A stretch of 64,000 nt of DNA from NCBI RefSeq assembly GCF_963678635.1, contig NC_087071.1, forward strand, positions 21,109,194 to 21,173,193. Direction: 5' to 3'. Within the stretch, counting starts at the first letter, position 1. Each line of letters starts with the position of its first letter. This DNA comes from Symsagittifera roscoffensis (taxonomy: Eukaryota > Xenacoelomorpha > Acoela > Convolutidae). The notes under the pieces are model-generated. The model was not told the origin of the DNA. It did no database searches and worked only from the letters and a program-made list of their open reading frames with translations. The position numbers and the translations under genes were made by a program. Positions 11,120-22,599 of the stretch are shown here, piece after piece.

Positions 11120-14100
11120 GTACATCAAGTTTAAAATTAACATAACAATCCATTACGTATCCAAACTCTGCAGTTTGTGCATTGTAAGCGGATTCCCTAA
11201 CAAGGACGCTTCCTTTGTTCTTCTTTTGTACTTTCAATCTCTTTGATTGTTCCGACAAAATTTGAACATGTTTAAAGACTTGTCTCCAGGAACAAAGTTG
11301 TGCGCCTATCCAGTGAACAGTTTGGCCTTGTAATGATCAAGATAATTTATTTTCAAGCCAGAAACGTATAACCATATCTTAAATGAAATCGTATGTTTTC
11401 AGTTTAGCTCGGATTGGTAGAATACCAAAAGACAGCCTATCGGGTGGCATCTCTGAATTCACGTTATGGCTTGAACTTGCGGGTGGTATTTCCAAAACTG
11501 GCTGATTTATCATAATTACTAACTGTAAAGTTAGTTATCTAATACAATTTTCTTTGACATCACATACCATCAGATATATCTTTTGTTGTAAGTTAAAAAA
11601 TTACATATGTACTTCTTTTAAATTTTTTGTCTTCTGAGTTTTTTTTTCTATTTTTTCTCTATTTTTCTCAACCTTTTCGTTTTCAACAAATGTATTCCAG
11701 AAAACTTCAAATTCTTCTATTGATGCTATTCAAGAAAACTAAATTGTTACAAATCAAGCTATTTAAACGCAAGCTAGTTTGACCAAATCCTGACACAAGC
11801 TATAACTGTGTCTAGAAACAATGGAATTTAAGCGCAGTTTTTTATCCCTGTGACAACTTTTTTTTCGTTTAAAATGTTGTTCACGGGATGATTCCTTTCT
11901 TCATTCTAGGAAGTCAGTCTTGTTAGTTGCCTAGTGATCAAGTTTTCTTGCTTTCCCATTGGGTGCCAATATTTTCTAATTTTGAGGGGAAGCGATAGCT
12001 AATAAAACGCAACTTTTTGGTCAAACTTTTCCAAAAAAAACACCCAAAAACGGCATTATTTTCTCAAAAATGTGCTCCGGCGCAGAAGATTTTGTCAAAA
12101 TAGGTCTTTTTTGTGGTATGGCTGACATAAGTTTGGAAGGATCGACAGAAACTTTGAAAAGTTTTTTTGTTTTTTCGCACGCCTCGAAAAATCCTAGATC
12201 TGTCCCTGCCTATAAGTTACGGTGACTGACAGGTCAATCTTTGATTGATGACTATTATGTTATTTAAGCATGTTCAAAGTTTTGTAGTCAAATTTTCGTG
12301 AAATAAAAAAAATCTTCGAGGACTGCAACAAAAACAAAAAAAATGTAATCTGACAAACTTCTTTTGATTTAGTGGACGAGCATGTGCTGGGTAAATTTTG
12401 GGCATACAGGGAACCGAACTGTGGTTACAACACGTCGTCAACGCGTACCCCCAAAAATCTAACCTCCCCAAATTACCCAAAATTTTATGACAGTCAGCTT
12501 ACGTGTCACTGGTATATCGAAGCTGATGATGAAAACGACGTAATCAAGTTAACTATTGTTGACATCGACATAGAATCCGGCGACGAATCCACGAATTGGC
12601 TGTTTGACAATTTTGAAATTGAACCCCCTGTACGTAAGGAAAATAAAACCGTGTTTTCAGTAATGTCTTTGGTATTTAATAATAATCGAATGAAGCTGAG
12701 AAAAGCTCGCGCTAATGTAACACTTCCACTCAGTTATTTTTCAGCCGGGTCGACGGCTTTTATTTCATTCCGGTCAGACATGGCTTTTGCGGGAAGAGGT
12801 TTCAAACTGATATACCAGAGTGTTCCGAAGAACAAAACAAACCAAACTGAAAATGGAACGGATAAACATACATCTAAAAAAAGTAGGAACAAACGATCGG
12901 TACCCAAAGAAATTACAACACCAAGTCGTACAAAAAGAGATCTCACTTTTCAGCGAAGAAAAAGGGCTGATGACTCTGACCATGATGGCAAAATGAATCA
13001 ATATTACAATCTGGGAAATGATGGCTTTTATGATATGTACGCTCAATCTGAGCTTTCTGACTATTCAGACTTCAGGCGAGCAGCGTTACTTCCAAACGAA
13101 ATGGTAATCGATCTTGGACACCAGGAGTATGATTTTATAGTACAGTGTAGTTACGATGGTAAAGGGTGTAACAGACGCGGAAAGGATTTCATCACATATC
13201 AAGATGCAATTTACGGCAACTGTTTCAGTTTTAATTCTGTCAGGTAAAACCTTGGCCTATTTAATTTGATACGATGCTTAAAAATTTTTCATTCACTTTT
13301 TAAATTTTTGTTTGAAATCCTTAGATGAAATTAAGTGAAGAGAATTTCTCTACAAATCATTTTTCTAAAAAAACGAATAAAAAGTTTTAAAGTTTCATTT
13401 AAAACAATTCAAAAACTTTCGACACAAAAAGCATAAGAAACGTGTTTAATTACCGTGACTCATGTTTGTAATTGAATCTCATCGAGAGGAAAGTTTTCAG
13501 GAATCAGTACAACGACGAGGGTCAAAGAAACGAGGACTTCAGAGAATTGAGAAATAGCAGTAGAACAGGGATTGAATTCGGTCTGAAATTGACACTTTTT
13601 CTTGACTATGTCGAATATATTGGCTTACTTGCGCCGAATGCCGGTGCTCGAATTCTTGTACACGATCCGAGAGTTTTACCAGATTTACAATCCGAAAGTT
13701 TCCCAATTTCGGCAGGTGAAGCAACTTTTTTAGCTGTAAAAATGGAAGTTGTCAATCGAATGGGCTCTCCATATGGCGATTGCGCTAAACAATGGCCAGA
13801 TTCGCTAGAATTAGACGAAACAATTAAGAAAAAATGGCCAAAATACACACAAGAGTCTTGCATCAAAAAATGCTTATCGATTGCTATAATGAAAAAATGT
13901 CACTGCCTTGATACTTACGATTCAGCATGGGTAGGTCAGTGTAAATGGCACGATCATGGAACAAGCATGTGTCGGAAAGAAATTTACACCGCTTTCAAAA
14001 ATCGCAGTTTGACATGCTCTTGTCCGCCGTCTTGTTATACCACAGAGTACAAAATTGATCAATCCAGATCTTCTTGGCCAACTAAGCAATATAGCCCTTA

Positions 14101-14419
14101 CTTTGCTTCAAAAATGTTAGAATCGGAATCGAAAAAAGTTGTGAGATACATGAATGCTTTGATCAATGCCAGCCGTAGTGCTGAGGAAATAAACAAAGAT
14201 ATACGAGAAAATTTTGTGCGAGTTGAAGTGTTCTACGAAGCATTGAATTTTCAATTGATCAGCGAAAACGCGGAATATGATATGTGGGATGTTCTTACAG
14301 ATTTCGGTGGTAACAGTGGTCTTTGGTTGGGTTGGAGTATCTTTGCGCTATTTGAACTTCTTGAGTTTTTTGTGAGATGCCTGGAGACTTTTGTGCGCAA
14401 ACGGATCTTAAAGGAATAA
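10832..14419 (+). CDS. Channel gene 1: DEG/ENaC subunit with LDLa-CUB cassette (5' exon outside window)
   Basis: Three exons are visible: 10832-11119, 12373-13243 and 13501-14419 (TAA at 14417). They join in one frame through phase 1, phase 1 and phase 2 junctions with AG acceptors and GT donors, giving 692 codons plus stop. The product would be an extracellular-gated cation channel subunit of the degenerin/ENaC/ASIC superfamily in the plasma membrane. It has two LDLa modules, a CUB domain, furin-type sites, the Cys-rich finger/thumb region and TM2 with a GWS filter. TM1 and the first LDLa cysteine should be on an exon upstream. They are absent from the window, so intron 1 is over 10.8 kb and probably contains the gypsy element at 1-10 kb. 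The cassette is the most degenerate of the three paralogs. No AATAAA signal was seen soon after the stop. Confidence 0.85.
11283..11335 (+). repeat. Short dispersed repeat (copy 1)
   Basis: TTGTGCGCCTATCCAGTG followed by ACA.TTTGGCCT.GTAATG is shared almost exactly with about 37198-37240. The two copies are 26 kb apart and otherwise unrelated in context. One lies in an intron of channel gene 1, the other beside the palindromic array. Element type unknown. Confidence 0.6.
11985..12209 (-). mobile_element. Degenerate hAT-type MITE remnant in gene 1 intron
   Basis: The block ends with CCTCGAAAAATCCTAGATCTGTCCCTG, a diverged form of the CCTAGATCCGCCCCTG terminus of the intact element at 60564-61004. 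It also shares internal words with it (CACCCAAAAACGGC, GGCGCAGAAGATTTTGTCAAAA). The other end is not recognisable. It is older than the copies at 38.6, 44.6 and 60.6 kb. Confidence 0.6.
12373..13243 (+). CDS. Gene 1 exon: CUB-like domain, furin sites and start of finger domain
   Basis: Opens after TTTTGATTTAG in phase 1 and closes at TCTGTCAG|GTAAAA in phase 2. The CUB start NLTSPNYP is clear, with two cysteines (EPNC, LTCHW). The third and fourth CUB cysteines and the canonical DYLE-type calcium site are missing (FDNFEIE instead), so this is a degraded or rewired CUB. A basic linker follows with three furin-type motifs, RNKR|S, RTKR|D and RRKR|A. Then come the conserved SDYSDFRRA...HQ.YDFIVQC...GK.C and [11 protein letters not shown], the standard DEG/ENaC finger-to-beta region. 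Introns 11120-12372 and 13244-13500 flank it. Confidence 0.85.
13501..14419 (+). CDS. Gene 1 last exon: palm, thumb and TM2 pore of DEG/ENaC channel
   Basis: Starts after AAGTTTTCAG in phase 2 and runs to TAA. It has [23 protein letters not shown]...VHD (palm), a Cys-rich thumb beginning YTQESCIKKC and continuing with CHC and CSCPPSC, then ENFVRVEVFYEALNFQ before the pore. TM2 is [24 protein letters not shown], including the G-W-S selectivity filter of the family's G/S-X-S consensus. The short cytosolic tail is basic (VRKRILKE). An Asp sits at the degenerin position upstream of TM2 by hand alignment. Length and cysteine pattern are normal for the family. Confidence 0.92.
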
Positions 14420-15830
14420 CAAAACCGAATGAACATAGATCTTTATATTGTTTTGTAATTTCTAATGGGCTTTTTGATTTCAAAATGTCATTGAACTCGC
14501 ACCAATTTGAATCAAATAAGGGTATTAGTAAAAAAAAGTATAATAAGTATAAGAAAAGTATAAAAGTGTTTAGTTTCAAAACAAAACTATACGTTTTTTA
14601 CAACACACCCAACAAGAGCAAAAAGATCCAAGAATATAATTAGCTCTAAAAATTGTTTTGAAGAAATTCTAGCCCGAAAAAAAAAATCAGCAATTTCGGA
14701 AAAGATCAACTGAAAACAACAAAAAAATTGAAATCACAAAAAAAGATAGTTGGTGATAAGTACAGACTGAACAAGTCGTGTTTTTTGTTTGAGAAAAAAT
14801 AGTTATTGTTGGACCAATTTTTGAGCATACAGAAACAAAATTTTTTTTTTCTTTCAATTTTAGATAGCTTTGTTTCAAATTACTAGAATATGCAGCTTCG
14901 CGAACCTTTAATTGCAGCTTATATGCGCAAAATAGTCTTAAATTAGTATTGACTGATTTCACAATAATATATTTATATCTCAGTTATTTGATGTCAAATG
15001 TAAACTGCACCGTACATTAAAATCTTTTTATTTTTCAAGTTTGCTTTGAGGAGTTATAACTAGATAAACAATCACTTTTGATTTTGATTTTATGTTAAAA
15101 TTTATTGTATGTGATCCAAGTCGCCAAACAATTTGCGAAGATTCACACAAATTTTCACCAGTGAGACAATTGCTTGCAGGATAAAAAAATGACATAAATC
15201 AATTATTCCGGAAAAGAAGGCAGGCTTTGACAACGTACTTGCTTTGTTTCTTTCTGGTCATCGTGAAATTATACTCCTATGACGAGTGAATTTTGTTTCA
15301 GTTACTTAATGTTACTTAATTCAGTTCATCAATAGTGCGAAAATGGTTTTGAAAAAAGTTTTTAGCATGTAAAAAAATACATAATTTTTGCATTTTATTG
15401 GCATCGGAAAAATATCAGCTAAATTAGACTGCAGTTGAAAAAAAAATCATTAAAATTTTCATATTGGTGATGGCAGACAGTTTCAATTCTGAACGCTTCA
15501 CAAAATTAAATACATACTCTAACTTTATATTAGTTTTCGCAAGGATCTTAACATCGAACTTTTTTCATAAACAAACGTCATTAGTTTTTAAATTTTTCAC
15601 CAAATGCTCTCGAAATTAAATTCAAGCTGCTATTTTTTTAAAACTAAGCATGTTGGCCATAGTATGCACCCTTTTAGAACGTGGCGACCAAATCAAAAAT
15701 TGTAAAAATCAGTGACCCGCAAAAATACTTTCAAAACAATTTGTGTTTTTGTTGTTTTGTTTTGCAAAAAAATTAAGTTTTGCGCATTTTTATGATTATA
15801 TATATTCGCAAATGACACAAAAACTGAAAG
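14420..15830. other. Intergenic AT-rich sequence, no recognisable feature
   Basis: Downstream of gene 1. Short open frames here lack family motifs and overlap each other on both strands. Nothing supportable as a gene, RNA or mobile element was seen. Confidence 0.6.
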
Positions 15831-15831
15831 A

Positions 15832-15938
15832 GAAAGAGGCAACTGATTTTTAAGCTGTATTATATTTTCTCTGGCTGAAACTATGAAAAATTTCAGCCAG
15901 AGAAAATATAATACAGCTTAAAATCAGTTGCCTCTTTC
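15832..15938. repeat. Near-perfect long hairpin (about 49/48-bp arms, 10-nt loop)
   Basis: The left arm 15832-15880 and right arm 15891-15938 are reverse complements except for one extra T in the left arm. The loop is CTATGAAAAA. The right arm ends about 20 bp before the inverted LTR-like fragment. Such a young palindrome next to a retroelement relic could be a fold-back insertion or a template-switch product. Confidence 0.9.
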
Positions 15939-15957
15939 TTCCCTCGCTAGAATAACA

Positions 15958-16065
15958 GTATATACCAGATCTATTGAGACTAGGAAATATAAGAGTAAAA
16001 TTAGGATCGGTATTAGACTTAGAAAATGCAAGAATCTATCCGGCAATACAATTTATTCGGCTTTA
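15958..16065 (+). repeat. Inverted LTR-like fragment
   Basis: Contains AGATCTATTGAGACTAGG, GGTATTAGACTTAGAAAATG and GAATCTATCCGG, the reverse complements of words at 9960-10085. Probably a relic LTR of the same gypsy family in the opposite orientation. No internal coding sequence is attached. Confidence 0.5.
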
Positions 16066-16779
16066 CAGTTTATGGTAAATTTTAGTATTGGATCATGATT
16101 GGTTAATTCTAAATGTTTTACAGTGATAAAAACCAAAGGATTTAATAAATACTGTAACTACTTGTTTTGAGCTGGTTCCACTCATCCGGGGACTAGGACG
16201 TTTTTTTAAATCAAAGTTTTTTTTCTTAAAAAAGACGGATGGAGTGACTTTTTGGGAGAATGTAGATCAATTGTGCCCCTAAAGAACGTGTGTTAAGATT
16301 GATGGAGATTGAAAAGTTGTGAAACCAAAAAAGTTGTTTTGAAGTCGTAGATTTATGTTAACGAAGTGTCGTTTTCGTAAAATACAGCGAGACTACGTGC
16401 ATTCTTAACTATTCTGCGTGACGCGACAAGTGATAAAGATGCGTATGTTTGAGTTTAGATATCGAGTAGGCCATTGTTTGTTTTTTCAATGGAAACCTTT
16501 GCTGTGATACCGGCTCCAAATTTTACATCCTGTGAGTGTTGCGACTGCGGTAAGCGACACAAATAGATTTGAAATTCCACAGTCGGAAAGTAGCCGAGTT
16601 TTCATCTCTTTTTTGCTGCTCGTTTTTTTTTTGCTCTGTGAAAATTTTACATGATTTTTATCTAAACTTTTAGCAATCAACTTTTAGTTATGGTTTTTTT
16701 AGATGACATCGCGAAAATTTTTTCAAACGGTTGACAGTTGTGAGGACGGAGTAGCACGCTCATAAAAAGTATAATTTTT

Positions 16780-17810
16780 TATCAAACCGAATCATATTAT
16801 GTTTAACTTGAAATTTTTCAAAGTTTCAAGGCTTAACTAGCTTGCTTAGAAAAACTTTAATTTTTCTGGAAAGTTCTCGTCTTGAATTTTTTCGGAATTT
16901 GAATACAAAATGTTTCATTCGTCGAGACTTTAAATGTTTTGTAGTTAAAAATTTGCAAAAGCGTTTTACAAAACAAATCATTGTATGAAAAAATAGAAAG
17001 AATCGTTAAAAAACTTCTAGTACGTCAAGTTTCAAGGCCTAAATAGTTTCCTCATAATTACTTTATTTTGTCGAGAACCAAATCATTCCTTGGGAAAACT
17101 TGAAATAATTCCTAGTTTTATAGGTTGAATTTTTTGCTCAAAAACATTTAAAGTTTTCGCGAACCGTTCCGTTTGTATAGAAAAATTTGAAAATTTGCAA
17201 AAATAGTCAGTCTCTGAATAAACGTAACTGAAAAATGTTGCTCAGAAAAACCTAAATTTGTATCAAGTTCAACCGTGTGTGAGAAGACTTGAAATGTTTG
17301 ATAGTTTAAATTTTATAGCTTAATCAACTTGCTCAGAAAAACCTAAGAAATTTGCAAAACGAATCAGTCTATGAAAAACGTGAAGTTGTTCATAGTTGTA
17401 AGACTTGAACTTTGGTTCAGTCTATGAATTAACTTGAAATGCTTCAAAGTTTCACGGCTTGAATAGCTTGCTCGGAAAAACTTTCGAAAACTCGAGTGTC
17501 TATGAGATTATTTGAAATGTTTCATTGTTTACAGGCTTGACTAATTTGCTCAGATAACCTGAACGTTTTGCAAAACGAATCATTCTATGAAAAACCTTGA
17601 AACATTTCAAAATTTCTTTGACAAAAGAACTTGCTTTGAAACACCTTAACTTTTCACAAAATCATTCGCCTATGAGACGACTTGAAATGTTTCATAGTTT
17701 AATAATATAAAAAAAACTCGCACAAAAAGTCCTAATTGCTTTAAAAAACAAATCAATCTATGGAAAACTGAATCATTTCAAAGTTTTTAGGCTTGAGATA
17801 TTTTGCTATT
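16780..17810. repeat. Degenerate satellite, unit about 85-90 bp
   Basis: Recurring phrases such as CATTCTATGAAAAACCTTGAAA, ATGTTTCATAGTTT, GGCTTGA.TAGCTTGCT and CAGAAAAACCT are spaced about 80-90 bp apart, with roughly a dozen diverged units. Starts of the TCTATGA-type word lie near 17364, 17418, 17497, 17579, 17668 and 17754. No coding potential. It ends just before the second gypsy copy. Confidence 0.65.
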
Positions 17811-17859
17811 TTTCTTTTGGAGTTTTTCGGTATCTAAATGGATTCAAGGTTTTTGATTT

Positions 17860-20800
17860 TTGTATTGATTGATATAAGGGGTTGCAACTCTTATGTGATT
17901 TATAACTAGTTTGTCAAATATAGGCGTATTGCTTTTGTTGCCTGGAGGTCTTTGAGTTAGAATTTTAGATCTAGTTCAAGGTGGAGTTATCCCGGCGAAT
18001 AAGAGTAGTATTGATTGAACGGTGAGACGATTTCAAGTTAAATGAGTGGTTGATTTTCGAATGAATATTTTTGAGAAATTGGAAATAAATGATTGAAAAT
18101 GTCTATTGAAATTAGTTTTTAGATATGGGATTAAAGATTTTCAAGAAGAATGTTAGAGAATGTGACAATCAATCAGAGGGTTGCCAGTTTTCTACTATCT
18201 TTAATGTTTTAGATTTGAGAATAAAAATTCTATAATCGCTTCTTGGTTGATTTCGGAGTCAAAATTAATGGAGTTAGTGTTATTTTACTTTTATTTCAGG
18301 TATTAGAGTTTTATTTTGCAGTTTACGATAGTTTCTTCATTTTGTCTTTGGATTTTTAGGATGTTTTTTTGATATGTTTTCTGTTTTTTAATTGGTGATT
18401 GTGGTAGTTCGTTTAATTGATTCAGGAACATTTTTTTTTGTTTCAGTAGAGCGTAATCCTGTAAACTAGTTTTAATGTGTTAGCCTACGAGGAGCGTATT
18501 TGTGGAAAATATGGAAAAAAGTTATGTTGTTTCATTTCTTTTTTGAATTGGTCAATTTTCTTTATGACACATCGGTGGGTTTTTCTATGATTTGTTGAGG
18601 TCCTTTCAAATAAGTACTAGCTTTTATTGAAGTTCCTTTTTTGAGATCGGAAATTGATGTAAAGCGTGAATTCATTTAGGAATGAAAATTCGGTCTTTGT
18701 AGTAGTTTGCTTGCAGTTTTTGATATAATTCATTGTTTTTTTTGTCCTGTTTAAAATATATTCCATGTGGATGCTGGAAGCCTATTTCAAGTTTTGTGGG
18801 TGAGGAAATAGATCTTTATTATGAATTTGAAGTATTAAGTTATAACAGATTGAGTTTTTGATTGGTAAAAAAATGGTCTTGTGCTTTTTGAGGAGTTGTA
18901 AAAATAATTGGTTTGCGTGGTTGCTGGTTAAAAACCATTTTTTAAGTGAATAATCCAAATGGTGTCGTAATTTGAGAATTGCTTGCTATAATTTTAATAA
19001 TAGAATTTTATATCTATTGACCATTCTATATGTTTTTTTTATCATCTCCGTTAATGACACATCAGAGATTTTCTGGTAAATAACGGTTCATACCTTCAAG
19101 AAGTCTATTTGCTCATGGAGCAAGTGAGGTTCTAGAGTTCTGTTTCATATTATATAATTAGGCTGAGCGTAACAAGCATTGTTGTGTGGTACAGAATTTA
19201 GTGTAAAGTAATGTTTAAGTGCGTCTAAAATGACAAGTGTCTATGCAATTTTTACTGAGGATAGTGATATAGGGCCTTTTGTATCGAATGAGATCCTGTG
19301 CTTGAAATCAAATCTTTGTCCTGTATATCTTGTTTTATTCCTGCATTTACTCTTTGGTGTGGGAAGTTTTTTTATTCCATTTTAGCGCTTTTTGGAAGTA
19401 GAAGTTCAGAGTGGAATTATGATAATTTTTTTTCTGATCCAATATGTTTTTTTTTGTATTTAATGAGTGTGACGTATGAAATGCTATTAGTAACAAAATT
19501 AGTGGTAGACAGCGTATTTTTGTATCTGTCTAATGAGATTCTAATATGTCGGTTTTTTTCGTTATTAATTTTGCAAAAAATATCTGAGTAATGTTTTGTA
19601 TCCTAAAATTGTGATATCGAGTTTGCATTTTTTGTTTCGCTTTTTGTCACAATTTCATTAGGTCATTTGTTGAGTTGACTGTGCATGGCCATAACGTATT
19701 TTAAATTTCTTGAAACGATAAAGATATTTTATCTAGGGGTGTTTGAAATCAAATGTTTATTTATGATTTTCGTTTGTGTCTACTATTCCTGCTAATATTA
19801 TGGTATCTATTTTTTTCCTATTCAGGAGATTGATGTTTTTCGTTGATTAATTTTGTTATTTTCTAATTTCATAAGAATTGTTTTGGCAATCTAAGTAAAA
19901 TGGAAAGTATTCTAGATGATCTAAATAATCGTTATCAGAGTAATTTTCAACTGCATATTTACAATCTAGTCTAAACAATTGATGTATGTTTGGTCAGAAG
20001 TGTTTTAATTTCATCAAAAAAAGCTTGATCTTATAATGTCCATGCAGGAAAATTTTTCTGGCCTGATATGTTGTAAATTGGTTTAGGATACAGTTGATGT
20101 TATATATGTATTTGCTGATAAAAGTTCATCCAAGAAAAAGAATTCTTGTAATTTCTTTTCATTAGATATTGTTTGAAGTTTTAAAGTAGCGTCTTTTATT
20201 GATTTTAAGGATGCAAATGTATTTCTTTCAAAATATATCCAAAACACTCTATACGGCTACACGGCTGAGAAAAAAAAATGATTTATTTGAGGCTGGTTTC
20301 ATGTTTTTTTTTAAATTGGTTAAACGTATCTAAGATTTTGAACATTTCTTGTTTCGTTTGTGACTGCTTGAAAAAATCATCTGATTATGAGATGACGTTT
20401 TTACTTGAGATTAGTGGTCTAAAGAATTTACTCATAAATATCGAAAAACTTTTGGTCGAGTGAGACGCCATAGATAAATCGATTAAATTCATACTGTTGG
20501 TTTTCAATGACAAAACTTGTTAGCGGCCTGATTAGTCATCCTTTGGCATTTGATTGTATGCACTGCTCATATCTGCTGTTGTATGATTTTGTTAGTTGAT
20601 TTCTGTGAGAACTACGTGTATTAATTCTATAAGCCAGTTGTCTTTCGATTCGTCAATTAGGGAGTTTAGATATCGTGCATCTAATGTTATCTTAAGAGAT
20701 TCGTTTTCGCAAGGTTAGCGACTGGGCTGATGAATGAATTTCCTTTGATTTGTTTCTTCATTGAATGGCAAAATAACTTCACATTTGTCAAGAACATCTA

Positions 20801-22400
20801 GTAGTCTGTTTACTTTGTCTTGCAATTCTTTGGGAACCTCATTTGCGCGTTGTTTTTTGAGTTTTGCATTGGAATTAAATGGAAGATTTAACGTTCGAGG
20901 TATATTTTGGACAGCAAAATTCAATGTTGCGTTACCATTGGATATTTTAACAAAAAATCTGTAGTTGTTAAATTTTTTTTTTTATTTGAGAGCGTTGGAA
21001 GTTGAAGATTATTTAAATTGTTGTCGCTTAATTGTGTACTTCGAAATTTCAAATGCAGGTTTGAAATGTGGGTTTTTTGAAAGACAGGTAGAGTTCCGTT
21101 TTGTTTCACTTGTGATATTTTGTATAAGTAATGTTCGACTATATTATAGTTACATATTGAATAATTGTTTCTGTACTGATTCTTCCGACTATTTGATCAA
21201 CTATATCTGTTTTGTAAATAAAATGTGAATTTCGTCTATCTAAAGATCGTTCACAAAAATTGTTGGAAAATGTTTATTGTGATCGGCTCTTATCTAGCTA
21301 AGCGGGAGTGGTTTTCCCGAACTGTTTTAACTTGAATAATTTCATTTGTCTAAATTCGGCATTACTATGCGGCAAAAACAGCATCCTTTGACTGAGAGGT
21401 TCTTTCGAAATTCGTTTTTCTAGGTATATATTTAGGATCGGAGGTTTTTTTTGCTAAAACTTTATCGGAGTCTTGAATGTTGTTTATTTGCGACGTAGTT
21501 GTCTGATCATTGTTGACAGACTAATAATTAAAATTTTCTGTTTCTTCTATTTTCATTTTGATTTCTGCTTGTTTTTATTTATTAAATAGTAAGTTTTTTG
21601 TATCAGAGTTTCTATTGTTACACCGAGTTGTTTTATAGTTTCACTTGGGAGTCGGCAAACTTCATTGCATACAGCTCTTTGATTTTGTTTGCATCTTCCG
21701 GAGTCAAACATTTGTGAAAACCTTGTGTAAATCATTTCCAAACGGATTTAAACAGAAAACTATTTTTGAGCTGGACCATCGAGTGTGTTTTGTATCAGAG
21801 CTGTAGTTCTATGATTTAGTTTTGATTAAGTGGTGCGCTCATAAGTTTTGGGCCTATTTTCATTATTAGATATTCTGTGACAGCGTTTATGTAAACATCT
21901 ACTGAAACTTCAGGGTCTAATTTTGTGAAAACTAAAAATGGTTTGCATCTGATGATATAGATGATCATTGCATAAGGTCTGGAATCATCGTCATTGGGAG
22001 TGATACTGCTGAATCTAGTATTTAAATAAAATTTGTCAGTTGATTTTTGACAGTTTCATAATGTTCAAAATAATAAGATACAGGAGTTTCATATCTCAAT
22101 GAATCGAGATGGTAACCTTGAGTATTCATTGGATATTGTGATTGTTGGTTTTTGTCTGGTTGTACGATTTTTGTATTGTTGTGTATTGCTGTTGTGTTTG
22201 TTGCGGTGTTTTTGACTTCATGTTCAAAAAATTTTCAGGTTCAAAAATACCGGGCTGAAAAATACCTTCTGGTTGTTTTTTGAAATTTCATTGGCTTTTT
22301 TTGTGATTAATTTTGTTTTGTTAATGATTTTGATGAAAATATTCTTGACGTTCTGAATGAAGTAGTGGATTTCTAGTGAGTTTTTTATTATGCGATAAAA
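17860..22400 (-). mobile_element. Decayed Ty3/gypsy pol copy 2
   Basis: Homologous to the pol part of the element at 1-10 kb and to the tandem copy at 24.27-28.4 kb. The minus strand shows a gag tail rich in Gln/Asn (near 22300-22080), an RT start (20924-20600, with NLPFNSNAKLKKQR and LDARYLNSLIDES after a frame change) and an integrase core (about 19250-18960). The left end matches the 5.0 kb zone of element 1 (CCTGGAG...ATCTGGTTC-like words). No envelope region and no LTRs were found. Frames are multiply broken. Confidence 0.75.
20600..20924 (-). pseudogene. Reverse transcriptase fragment of gypsy copy 2
   Basis: The 69-residue frame 20924-20715 has NLPF...AKLKKQRANEVP, matching gypsy RT fingers (LPFK...K.KKQR..R.P). 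The next frame, around 20700-20600, gives LKITLDARYLNSLID and NWLIELI, with the family's DAR-x-LN motif. A frameshift near 20715 separates them. The YxDD region lies lower, near 20400, but is broken here. Confidence 0.7.
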
Positions 22401-22599
22401 AAATCTTGTTTTCTTGGTAAAATGGATAGTTATCCATGCGACCTGTCTGAGACTTTTTCTTATCTGTAGAACTGGAGAGTAAACGAATCACATGACCGAG
22501 AAAAAGAACATGGGAAAACTCGGCTCAACAAAACAATATACACGTCTTTTTCGAGTCCTAGACTTTACAGATCCAACAGAATCAAGAAGAATTGCTTTA

